DNA from: Corynebacterium haematomassiliense
GTDB taxonomy: Bacteria > Actinomycetota > Actinomycetes > Mycobacteriales > Mycobacteriaceae
Length of the DNA: 64,000 nucleotides
NCBI RefSeq assembly: GCF_013978595.1
Contig: NZ_JACDTZ010000001.1
Location: 1,240,001-1,304,000 of the forward strand
Direction of reading: 5' to 3'
Shown here: piece after piece, positions 31,657 to 38,879 of the stretch
Layout: every line of letters begins with the position of its first letter
How positions within the stretch are numbered: position 1 is the first letter of the stretch
Program-made: the position numbers and the translations under genes
The notes under the pieces: model-generated
The model's database searches: none
What the model saw: only the letters and a program-made list of their open reading frames with translations
What the model was told of the DNA's origin: nothing

Positions 31657-31982
31657 GTTTCAGCAGAAACAGGCCGTGAAAAGCCCAAACCCAACCAAAA
31701 ACAAACCAACCAACACAAAGTGCTGGACTGGCAAAATCCAAAAATTACAAAGGTTCAAACAACCAACCCCCAACCCGACGGGGTCATAAGCAGGGGCTGG
31801 CCAAAAAACATACGTGAAACATGTTCAACCACACCCCACGCACACTATGAACCAAACAGATGACGCGATCCATCATTGGAATTCAACCACGCCACCACCG
31901 GCACACACCCACAACAGGGCACACACCACACAGTGCACAAAACAAGGCAGGCAAACACACCCACGCAACAAAAGTACATTGG

Positions 31983-32007
31983 CACACTATCGAGTTCTCA
32001 AACAACA
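31983..32007 (-). promoter_or_regulatory. rrn leader boxA-like element
   Basis: Minus-strand TTTGAGAACTCGATAGTGTG in the 16S leader, pairing in kind with the spacer element at 29795. The whole leader (31657-32150) is A/C-rich on the plus strand and shows no gene; it also carries CCATCATTGG at 31871. Confidence 0.6.
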
Positions 32008-32147
32008 CCAGCACACCCAACACCAACCCACACACAGTGAGTCAGCATCAAAGTGACTTTGGAATCTACCAGCGATTGTTTTCCTGCCCGCCACACAAAC
32101 CGGAAAGAATCTCACCTTCCAGCGGGGCGTTGTCGGTCTCGCTGACT

Positions 32148-32177
32148 CGATATAAGTTACACACACCCCACACACAA
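32148..32177 (-). promoter_or_regulatory. Probable rrn promoter
   Basis: Minus-strand TTGTGT (about 32172-32177), a spacer of 16 nt and TTATAT (about 32150-32155), then GAGTCAGCGAGACC. This is the only convincing -35/-10 pair between murA and 16S. Further weak -10 candidates such as TAGATT near 32065 may be secondary promoters. Confidence 0.45.
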
Positions 32178-32180
32178 CAC

Positions 32181-32204
32181 AAACCCGCAGCACAACGCGG
32201 GTTT
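32181..32204 (-). terminator. Hairpin at the murA 3' end
   Basis: AAACCCGC/GCGGGTTT stem (32181-32188 with 32197-32204), overlapping the murA stop codon. Only a weak T-rich tail (TTTGTGTTG) follows, and it overlaps the rrn promoter zone. Confidence 0.55.
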
Positions 32205-33463
32205 TATGCGCGTTCTACATGTGCACCAAGCGCGTTTAACTGCTCGACAAAGGCCGGGTAGCCGCGGTCGATGTGGTGCACCTCGTGCACGGTGGTCACA
32301 CCGTCCGCGACCAGGCCAGCGAGCACGAGTCCGGCGCCGGCGCGGATGTCGGAGGACCACACGTCGGTGGACGACAGGTTGTCCACTCCACGCAGCATGA
32401 CGTGGTGGCCGTCCACGTTGGCGTCGGCGCCCAGGCGCAGCATCTCGTCCACAAACCGGAAGCGGGCCTCGAAGACGTTCTCGGTGATCACGGATACGCC
32501 GTCGGCAATCGTCGCCAGCGCGATTGCCATGGGCTGGAGGTCCGTCGGAAAGCCGGGGTACGGCAAGGTCTGGTAGTCCACGGCGCGTGGACGCTGGTCC
32601 ATACGCACGCGGAACCCGTTGTCGTAGGTCTCCACGTTGGCGCCGGCGAGCTTGAGCTTCGACAGCGCCAGGTGCAGATGCCCGGGGGCGGCGCCGGTGA
32701 CGGTGATGTCGCCCTGGGTCATGGCCGCGGCGTACGCCCAGGTACCGGCGACGATGCGGTCGCCGACCACCGTGTGCTCCGTCGGCGAGAGCGAATCCAC
32801 ACCATCGACGGTGATGGTGGACGTGCCCGCGCCTTCGATGCGCGCGCCCATGGAATTGAGCATGGAACACAGGTCCACGATCTCCGGCTCGCGCGCGGCG
32901 TTGTCAAGCACGGTGCGGCCGTCCGCAAGCACCGCCGCGGTGACGATGTTCTCCGTCGCACCCACGGACGGGAAGTCCAGCTTGATGGAGGCGCCGGTGA
33001 GTTTGTCTGCCCGCGCCACCACCGCGCCGTGCTCGATGTGGGTGGTCGCGCCCAGCTTCTCCAGGCCGGACTGGTGCATGTCCAGCGGGCGCGAGCCAAT
33101 CGCGTCTCCGCCAGGAAGCGCCACGTACGCCTCGGTGCAACGGGCCACCAACGGCCCGAGCACTGCAACGGATGCGCGGAACTGGCGCACCGCGTCAAAG
33201 TCCGCGTGCGGGGACACCTCGGCCGGAGTGTGGATGCGCACCACATCGCCGTCAATGTCCACCTCGCAGCCCAGCCCGACCAGGACGTCGCGCATCAGCG
33301 GAACGTCCAGGATCCGGGGGCAGTTGCGCAGCGTGGTGGTGCCTTCGGCAAGAAGGGCCGCGGCCATCAGTTTGAGCACGCTGTTCTTGGCGCCGTCGAC
33401 GCGAACTTCGCCCGCAAGCCGGGCGCCGCCTGAAACCAAAAACCGTTCTTTCACGTCCGCCAC
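32204..33463 (-). CDS. murA: UDP-N-acetylglucosamine 1-carboxyvinyltransferase with Asp at the active-site Cys position
   Basis: First committed step of peptidoglycan synthesis: transfer of enolpyruvate from PEP to UDP-GlcNAc. The protein is 419 residues. Lys26 lies in [10 protein letters not shown]. The active-site loop reads [16 protein letters not shown], with Asp120 where most enzymes have the fosfomycin-reactive Cys (GGCxIG). In mycobacteria the same Cys-to-Asp change makes MurA intrinsically fosfomycin-insensitive, so resistance is expected here. The start at 33463 agrees with family length. It lies between rrn and ramA on the same strand. Confidence 0.96.
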   Translation of the reverse strand: MADVKERFLVSGGARLAGEVRVDGAKNSVLKLMAAALLAEGTTTLRNCPRILDVPLMRDVLVGLGCEVDIDGDVVRIHTPAEVSPHADFDAVRQFRASVAVLGPLVARCTEAYVALPGGDAIGSRPLDMHQSGLEKLGATTHIEHGAVVARADKLTGASIKLDFPSVGATENIVTAAVLADGRTVLDNAAREPEIVDLCSMLNSMGARIEGAGTSTITVDGVDSLSPTEHTVVGDRIVAGTWAYAAAMTQGDITVTGAAPGHLHLALSKLKLAGANVETYDNGFRVRMDQRPRAVDYQTLPYPGFPTDLQPMAIALATIADGVSVITENVFEARFRFVDEMLRLGADANVDGHHVMLRGVDNLSSTDVWSSDIRAGAGLVLAGLVADGVTTVHEVHHIDRGYPAFVEQLNALGAHVERA

Positions 33464-33498
33464 AGTACAGAACCGGAGGGACGTCGATAAGCAATTGC

Positions 33499-34347
33499 CT
33501 ACGGCAGAGCGCCGATGCGACGCGCGGCGTTGACCGCCTCATACCTGGTGTGAGCACCGAGTTTGCGCATCACGCTGCGCAGGTAGGACTTCACGGTCTC
33601 CGCGCCGATGCCCATCTCGGCGGCGGCCTCCACGTTGGTGTGGCCGAGCGCCACGCATGCGAGCACGTCGAGCTCGCGAGCGGACAGCTTGGTGGTCTGC
33701 TTCACGGCCACCGGGGAGACCAGCTGCTCACAGAGCTGCTCGAGCTCTTTGCGCAGCTTCTCGTCCTCCACACGGTTGGTCAGCATGCGCAGCTTGGAGT
33801 GGGTGGCGCGCACCTGCTCCCACTCGGCGCCGTTCATCGCGCGACCGGTCTTGGCGCCGGCGCGGTCCCCGCCGTCGGAAGAGCGCAGCGCCGCGTTGAC
33901 GGCGAGCTCCTGCTCGAGGGTGCGCGCGGTCATGGCGACTTCCTCGATGACCTTGTCGCCCAGACGCACAGGCGAGTGCACGCCGACGTACAACACGCCC
34001 CGAATCTCACGCTGCACGATCACCGGCACGGCCACGACGGAGTGCAGGCCCTCGTCCTGGATCTGCTGGTCGTACTCGTGGGAGATCACGGACGCTCGCG
34101 TGTAGTCGGCGATGCCCACTGCGCGGCGGGTGGACACGACCCTGCCGCCCACGCCAGCCCCCTCGGCGACGCTGAGGTTCTGCAGCGCCGGGGTACGCAG
34201 GCCGATCCACTGGGTGATTTGGATCCGGTTGTCCGACAGGAGAGTGCCGTACATGGCAACTGGAATTCCGGTTGCGGTCTTCAACGCGGTCAGTGCAGCA
34301 CGGATCGCGTCATCGTCGTCCTTGATGCGCTGCGCATCCATCGTCAT
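33499..34347 (-). CDS. ramA: LuxR-type regulator of acetate metabolism, RamA
   Basis: A 282-residue regulator, the size of C. glutamicum RamA. A GAF-like domain occupies about residues 20-150. The C-terminal LuxR helix-turn-helix is about 220-275 ([44 protein letters not shown]). RamA activates acetate and other carbon-use genes and autoregulates in C. glutamicum. The CoA-transferase gene at 43074 is a plausible target by homology. The ATG at 34347 was chosen with AAGGCG upstream; a second ATG is two codons later. The position next to cysK is the conserved location. Confidence 0.9.
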   Translation of the reverse strand: MTMDAQRIKDDDDAIRAALTALKTATGIPVAMYGTLLSDNRIQITQWIGLRTPALQNLSVAEGAGVGGRVVSTRRAVGIADYTRASVISHEYDQQIQDEGLHSVVAVPVIVQREIRGVLYVGVHSPVRLGDKVIEEVAMTARTLEQELAVNAALRSSDGGDRAGAKTGRAMNGAEWEQVRATHSKLRMLTNRVEDEKLRKELEQLCEQLVSPVAVKQTTKLSARELDVLACVALGHTNVEAAAEMGIGAETVKSYLRSVMRKLGAHTRYEAVNAARRIGALP

Positions 34348-34561
34348 ACGTGTCGCCTTCCACCGTTCCGGGGGCACCCGTTTGGGGAACACCCGAATCC
34401 GAACAGGACTCAAAAACAATCGTGATCATATCGCGCGAACGGGGGTAGCCAAACTTAGCCCCGCTCGAACGGCGCTTGATTCAACGCTTCCACGGCACCC
34501 AAAACGCCGGTCCGAACCATCCGGTACACACGAGACAAACCACCCGGTCTAGTTCGGGGTG

Positions 34562-34567
34562 TATGCT
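34562..34567 (+). promoter_or_regulatory. Probable -10 of cysK
   Basis: TATGCT, 41 nt upstream of the cysK ATG. The following leader has a proper CAGGAGG site. No convincing -35. The gap 34348-34608 shared with ramA holds GTCTAG near 34548 but no full sulfur-regulator site. Confidence 0.4.
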
Positions 34568-34608
34568 GAGCCTTAAACAAACTCAATCAACCCAGGAGGC
34601 AATCTCTC

Positions 34609-35550
34609 ATGGCGAAGATCGCAAGCAACGTTCTCGACCTCATCGGCGGCACCCCGCTCGTCGAGCTGAAGGACATCACCGAGGCCAACGGATCCAAGGC
34701 CCGCGTGCTGGCCAAGCTGGAGTTCTACAACCCGGCCAACTCCGTCAAAGACCGCATCGGCAAGGCCATCATCGAGGCCGCCGAGGCATCCGGCGAGCTG
34801 AAGCCGGGTGGCACCATCGTCGAGGCAACCTCCGGCAACACCGGCATCGCACTCGCACTCGCGGGCGCCGCGAAGGGCTACAAGGTCATCCTGACCATGC
34901 CGGAGACCATGTCCACCGAGCGCCGCGTGCTGCTGCGCGCCTACGGCGCAGAGATCGTGCTCACCCCGGGCGCCGCCGGCATGAAGGGGGCCGTGGAGAA
35001 GGCCAACGAGCTGGTAGAGCAGAACGAGGGCGCCATCCTGGCCCGCCAGTTTGAGAACGAGGCCAACCCGAAGATCCACTACGCCACCACCGGCCCGGAA
35101 ATCTGGGAGGACACCGACGGCGAGGTGGACATCCTCGTCGCGGGCGTGGGCACCGGCGGCACCATCTCGGGTGCCGGCAAGTACCTCAAGGAGCAGAAGT
35201 CGGACGTCAAGGCCGTGGCCGTCGAGCCGGCTGCCTCCCCACTGCTCTCCAAGGGCGAGGCTGGCCCGCACAAGATCCAGGGTCTGGGCGCCAACTTCAT
35301 CCCGGGCACCCTGGACCGCAACGTCGTGGACGAGATCATCGCCGTGACCAACGAGGACGCCGTGTCCACTTCCCGCGAGCTCGCGGTGAAGGACGCCATC
35401 CTCGGCGGCATCTCCGCAGGTGCAAACGTCAAGGCGGCGCTGGAGCTGGCCGCGCGCGAGGAGAACGCGGGCAAGACCATCGTGGTCATCATCCCGGACT
35501 TCGGCGAGCGCTACGTCTCCACCGTCCTGTACGAGGACATCCGCGACTAA
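34609..35550 (+). CDS. cysK: Cysteine synthase A (O-acetylserine sulfhydrylase)
   Basis: Makes cysteine from O-acetylserine and sulfide, with PLP. The protein is 313 residues. The PLP lysine is Lys47 in [10 protein letters not shown]. The substrate loop is EATSGNTG and the phosphate loop [10 protein letters not shown]. The C-terminus [15 protein letters not shown] is typical. A CAGGAGGCAATCTCTC signal precedes the ATG. In C. glutamicum cysE follows directly; here an insertion element of about 1.9 kb lies between them, so cysE has to be expressed independently. Confidence 0.97.
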   Translation: MAKIASNVLDLIGGTPLVELKDITEANGSKARVLAKLEFYNPANSVKDRIGKAIIEAAEASGELKPGGTIVEATSGNTGIALALAGAAKGYKVILTMPETMSTERRVLLRAYGAEIVLTPGAAGMKGAVEKANELVEQNEGAILARQFENEANPKIHYATTGPEIWEDTDGEVDILVAGVGTGGTISGAGKYLKEQKSDVKAVAVEPAASPLLSKGEAGPHKIQGLGANFIPGTLDRNVVDEIIAVTNEDAVSTSRELAVKDAILGGISAGANVKAALELAAREENAGKTIVVIIPDFGERYVSTVLYEDIRD

Positions 35551-35635
35551 GCACTATTTGCTTTGCGACGAGCTGTCGCCCCTCCCCCGGCCCCGACACC
35601 ATCCGGCGCCGGGGCGGGCGGGGCCCGAAACCCGC

Positions 35636-35696
35636 AAACCGGCTACCTACAACCGGCTACCCGTCGAAAAGGGGATGCGGACAAATTCTTGGAGTG
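35636..35696. repeat. Left end of the IS: outer and inner inverted repeats
   Basis: Outer repeat 35636-35661, then a 15-bp gap, then the inner repeat GCGGACAAATTCTTGGAGTG at 35677-35696. Confidence 0.8.
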
Positions 35697-35720
35697 CATT
35701 TGGGGGACTTTGTCTCGTTG

Positions 35721-37472
35721 TTATGCACTCAGTGCTTGTCGGTGTTCGGCGATGGTGGTGTAGCCGTCGCCGAGTGTCGACTTCAATCGTCTGTGAATGT
35801 AGAAGTCGATGTAGGTGTCAATATAGTCGCGCATTTGCTCCACCGTCATCGTTGACACCACAGGCCTGCCTTTGAGCAGTTCTTGTTTCATCGTGCCGAA
35901 GAACCCTTCGGTGCGCGCGTTGTCGCCGCTGGTGGCTTTGCGTGACAGTGACGGGATGTATCGCCACCGGGTGTCGCACCACGCATCGGCCTGGCAGTCG
36001 GGGCAATCCAGGATGTTGTGGGTGTGGTCGGTGATCAGGCTGACCCAGCGTTCACTGCGGTAGAGCCCGCCACGGTCGGAATGGATAATCGGTTGCGCAC
36101 CGTCGGGTTTTACCTCGTCGATTCGCGCGATCATCTCGGCGACCAAGTCGTGATTCGGCGACGTCGACATGGTGACCGCAATCGGCATCCCGTCGTAGAA
36201 ATCGATCGCTGCCGACAGGAACAACTTCCCGTCTGGGCAGTGGATTTCGGTGACGTCGGTGCCGATTTTCTCCCACGGGGCATCCGCGTGGAAATCGTGG
36301 GTCAGCCCCTGAGTGTCGGCGTGGTCGATGAAATACTGCGACGGTGCAACAACCGGCCGGGCCGCATCCGAATCCGCATCCCCGTCGCTGCTGTCGGGTG
36401 GGGTGATCAGCAGCAGGTTTGCCGGTTTGTGGTCGGTTTCACCGGTGTAGGAGGAGTACTTGCCCGACGCCTTCGCCGGCGGGCGGCACCCAAGCTCTTT
36501 CATGAGGGTGCGCACGATCTTTTCCGACACTGTATGCCCCATGATCTTTAACCAGGCGTGGATGCGCCGGTAGCCGTAGCTTTGCCCGGATTCGGCGGCT
36601 GCCTGCAAGATCAGCGGTTTGAGTGCAGCGTGGCGCTGTTCGCGCTGTTGCACTACCTGCGTGTGTTTGTGTCGGTGGTAGTAAAACGTCGACTGCGCAA
36701 TCCCAACGACCGCGCATGCTCGAGCGATGGAAAACTCGTGGGCGTCCGTGAGGGCAACCACCACTGCGGCTTTCGCCGCGGTGGACAGCTCACCGTCACG
36801 GACGTCGTCTTTTCCCCGCGACTCACCGTCGCGGACGTTGTCTTTTCCCCGTGGCTCACCATCGCTCATGAGCACGTGGATAATGGCGTCTTTGACCGTT
36901 TCCCGGTCGCGCATCTCAACAACGAGTTTTTTCAGCTCGTCCATGTCACTGGGTAAATCAGCGATATCGTCTATCGGCCCAGGCCCTGGCAGCCACTCGT
37001 TGACTGGCCGGGGTGGTTTCTTCGCATTGGCTGCCTCATCGACTCGCTGCTGCTGATGGTTGCGTTGGACTTTGCGGTGTTTGCTCACGCGTTCCATTGT
37101 CGCCGCATAGGCCTCGTCGAAAGTCATCGACGCTGCCGAATCGCGTTCGTCATCGTCGGGCCAAAACCGCTTCGTCCAGGTCAGTGCCGCGGTGTCGTGG
37201 ACATCGAACTCCACGGCAATGTCACGCACTGTCGCCTGCGAGGTCAATCTGCGTGCGACAACTTTTGCGATGGTCTCAGCGTCGTAGGCGCGTCGCGTAC
37301 CGTCCAAGCTCTGGCCACGACGCTTGGCCGCAACCCAGTTGCCGACCGTGGCCACCGACGGTCGGCGACCACACGCGTGTTCAGCCCAGTCGCAGACCTC
37401 ACGGGCAGACGACCCAGCCAAAAACCTCTCAACCGCACCAACGCGGATATCAGATGGAAAACCTGCGGGCAT
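35721..37472 (-). CDS. IS3-family-like transposase, single ORF, with Cys-rich insertion in the DDE domain
   Basis: A 583-residue transposase with the start taken at the ATG at 37472 (GGAAGG upstream; the frame opens 10 codons earlier with a TTG). The N-terminal part has two helix-turn-helix-like segments. The middle has DGE-RGKD-VR repeats. A further HTH is HEFSIARACAVVGIAQSTFYY, as in IS3 OrfB. The catalytic core has Asp406 (GTDVTEIH), Asp466 (IIHSDRGGLYRS) and Glu522 (NARTEGFFG). The gap Asp466-Glu522 is 55 residues instead of the 35 typical of IS3, and the extra part contains DCPDCQADAWC. OrfA and OrfB are fused in frame, with no frameshift. Confidence 0.88.
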   Translation of the reverse strand: MPAGFPSDIRVGAVERFLAGSSAREVCDWAEHACGRRPSVATVGNWVAAKRRGQSLDGTRRAYDAETIAKVVARRLTSQATVRDIAVEFDVHDTAALTWTKRFWPDDDERDSAASMTFDEAYAATMERVSKHRKVQRNHQQQRVDEAANAKKPPRPVNEWLPGPGPIDDIADLPSDMDELKKLVVEMRDRETVKDAIIHVLMSDGEPRGKDNVRDGESRGKDDVRDGELSTAAKAAVVVALTDAHEFSIARACAVVGIAQSTFYYHRHKHTQVVQQREQRHAALKPLILQAAAESGQSYGYRRIHAWLKIMGHTVSEKIVRTLMKELGCRPPAKASGKYSSYTGETDHKPANLLLITPPDSSDGDADSDAARPVVAPSQYFIDHADTQGLTHDFHADAPWEKIGTDVTEIHCPDGKLFLSAAIDFYDGMPIAVTMSTSPNHDLVAEMIARIDEVKPDGAQPIIHSDRGGLYRSERWVSLITDHTHNILDCPDCQADAWCDTRWRYIPSLSRKATSGDNARTEGFFGTMKQELLKGRPVVSTMTVEQMRDYIDTYIDFYIHRRLKSTLGDGYTTIAEHRQALSA

Positions 37473-37494
37473 CGGAATACCTTCCAGCCCCCAA

Positions 37495-37556
37495 CACTCC
37501 AACTTTTTGTCCGCGCTCCCAAACTCGGCTGGTAGCCGGTTGTAGGTAGCCGGTTT
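37495..37556. repeat. Right end of the IS: inner and outer inverted repeats
   Basis: Inner repeat (complement GCGGACAAAAAGTTGGAGTG) at 37495-37514, a 16-bp gap, and the outer repeat at 37531-37556. The symmetric 15/16-bp gaps argue that all four belong to one element. Confidence 0.8.
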
Positions 37557-37656
37557 CTTCGTGCGAACGGACCGGTTCTGACGGGCTGGGCAGGGCTGGT
37601 CGGACCACCCATGACCCCGGGGGAATCTTTATCCCCACAAAAAATGAACCGCTTGG

Positions 37657-37662
37657 TACACT
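37657..37662 (+). promoter_or_regulatory. Leaderless-type -10 of cysE
   Basis: TACACT followed by exactly 7 nt and the cysE ATG. It supplies cysE with a promoter of its own beyond the IS element. The region 37557-37656 holds nothing else. Confidence 0.55.
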
Positions 37663-37669
37663 GCGCCCC

Positions 37670-38269
37670 ATGCTTTCCCTGGCCGCAAAGGTAGTTTCCA
37701 CCGTCCGCGAGGACCTGGTAAACGCGCGCGAGCACGACCCGGCCGCGCGCGGCGACGTCGAAAACGCTGTCGTGTACTCGGGTCTGCACGCTATTTGGGT
37801 GCACCGCATCTGCCACGCCATGTGGGAGCGGGACTGGAAGGGGCCGGCGCGCATCCTGGCGCAGCTGAACCGGTTCTTCACCGGCATTGAGATCCACCCC
37901 GGCGCGACGATCGGCCGCAGGTTCTTCATCGACCACGGCATGGGCATCGTCATCGGCGAGACCGCGGAGATCGGCGAGGGAGTCATGCTCTACCACGGGG
38001 TTACGCTGGGCGGGCAGGTGCTCACGCAGACGAAGCGCCACCCCACCATCGGCGACAACGTCACTATCGGCGCCGGCGCGAAGGTGCTGGGCCCGGTGAC
38101 CATCGGCGCGGGCTCCGCCGTCGGCGCGAACGCCGTCGTGACCAAGGACGTGCCGGAAAACTCCATCGCTGTCGGCATCCCGGCCAAGACCCGCCCGCGC
38201 AAGACGGACGAGTGCGTCAAGCTCGTGGACCCCGACAGCTACGTCGATCCGGGCAGCTACATCATCTAG
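37670..38269 (+). CDS. cysE: Serine O-acetyltransferase
   Basis: Makes O-acetylserine, the carbon acceptor for CysK. The protein is 199 residues, the short form of the family. The N-terminal helical part (about 1-65) is followed by a left-handed beta helix of hexapeptide repeats: [49 protein letters not shown]. His and Asp of IDHGMG and the GETAEIG loop are catalytic-site features. There is no ribosome site before the ATG, which fits the leaderless -10. It abuts, on the opposite strand, the stop of the GNAT gene. Confidence 0.95.
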   Translation: MLSLAAKVVSTVREDLVNAREHDPAARGDVENAVVYSGLHAIWVHRICHAMWERDWKGPARILAQLNRFFTGIEIHPGATIGRRFFIDHGMGIVIGETAEIGEGVMLYHGVTLGGQVLTQTKRHPTIGDNVTIGAGAKVLGPVTIGAGSAVGANAVVTKDVPENSIAVGIPAKTRPRKTDECVKLVDPDSYVDPGSYII

Positions 38270-38560
38270 TTAGGCGAGCAGGTCCCGGTACTGCGGGTTC
38301 TGCTCGATGTAGCGCTCCACCGCGGGGCAGGACGGGGTGACCTGCATGCCGTCGGCGCGGGCGTCGTCAAGCGCTGCCTGGATCAGCGGCTTGGACAGGC
38401 CCTGGCCGCGGAACTTGGGGTCCACCACGGTGTGCGGCAGGTCGCGCACGCCGTTCGCGTCGGCGTAGGTGGCAAAGCCGGCGACTTCTTCGCCGACGAG
38501 GATTTCGTACTGGCCGTCCGTTTCATTCTTGCGCACGGATACTTCCGGGTTTTCAGACAT
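38270..38560 (-). CDS. Small GNAT-family N-acetyltransferase (YjdJ/GtlF-like)
   Basis: A 96-residue protein of the short GNAT group. It has a beta strand/turn core and the acetyl-CoA loop VVDPKFRGQGLSKPLIQAAL, then MQVTPSCPAVERYIEQNPQYRDLL, the ending that marks this YjdJ-type subgroup. The start at 38560 has TATAGT 7 nt upstream (38568-38573), a leaderless arrangement. Substrate unknown. It directly abuts cysE end to end (stop against stop). Confidence 0.85.
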   Translation of the reverse strand: MSENPEVSVRKNETDGQYEILVGEEVAGFATYADANGVRDLPHTVVDPKFRGQGLSKPLIQAALDDARADGMQVTPSCPAVERYIEQNPQYRDLLA

Positions 38561-38580
38561 GCGGCCGACTATATATGTGA

Positions 38581-38612
38581 AACCCCTTCCGCGTCGCTGC
38601 GGAAGGGGTTTT
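38581..38612 (-). terminator. Terminator after tRNA-Phe
   Basis: AACCCCTTCCGC/GCGGAAGGGGTT stem (12 bp) with a short loop, between the GNAT gene's start and tRNA-Phe. On the minus strand a short T tract (TTTCACATAT) follows; TTTT on the plus strand as well. Confidence 0.75.
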
Positions 38613-38620
38613 CGGGAGTG

Positions 38621-38693
38621 TGGCCAGAGCCAGGATCGAACTGGCGACCCCACACTTTTCAGGCGTGTGCTCTACCAACTGAGCTATCTGGCC
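38621..38693 (-). tRNA. tRNA-Phe (anticodon GAA)
   Basis: Minus-strand GGCCAGATAGCTCAG start. The anticodon stem is CACGC/GTGTG with loop CTGAAAA, anticodon GAA. The acceptor stem is closed by CTGGCC plus discriminator A. CCA not encoded. Confidence 0.95.
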
Positions 38694-38721
38694 GGAACTA
38701 CTCGTTTGCCAAGCAATTCAG

Positions 38722-38795
38722 CGACCCTGACGGGACTTGAACCCGCGACCTCCGCCGTGACAGGGCGGCGCGCTAACCAACTGCGCCACAGGGCC
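38722..38795 (-). tRNA. tRNA-Asp (anticodon GTC), copy 1, CCA not encoded
   Basis: Minus-strand GGCCCTGTGGCGCAG start. The anticodon stem is CCGCC/GGCGG with loop CTGTCAC, anticodon GTC. Discriminator G followed by CTG. Identical to the copy at 41293-41369 apart from the tail. Confidence 0.95.
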
Positions 38796-38879
38796 ATATT
38801 CTGTTATTTTCGTGCCGCTCGAGTGCGTTTCACACTGTCGCTTGCACGAGTTGATACATTACACAGCACCCTCATACGG

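Larger units (their letters stand above)
35636..37556 (-). mobile_element. IS3-like insertion sequence between cysK and cysE
   Basis: A single transposase gene bounded by nested inverted repeats. The outer ones are perfect over 26 bp (35636-35661 and 37531-37556). Each is made of two AACCGGCTACC 11-mers separated by TAC. The inner ones are imperfect (GCGGACAAA...TTGGAGTG, 35677-35696 and 37495-37514; 17 of 20 match). The inner repeats continue inward with TTGGGGG after a 2-nt indel. No clear direct target-site duplication is seen next to either pair of ends, so the exact boundary is uncertain. The element is 1.84 or 1.92 kb. Confidence 0.8.

Noticed and set aside
34530-34555. Sulfur-regulator (McbR-type) operator before cysK
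   Set aside because: AGAC and GTCT half sites are present, but the spacing is 10 rather than 6 bp, so it does not match the known inverted repeat.
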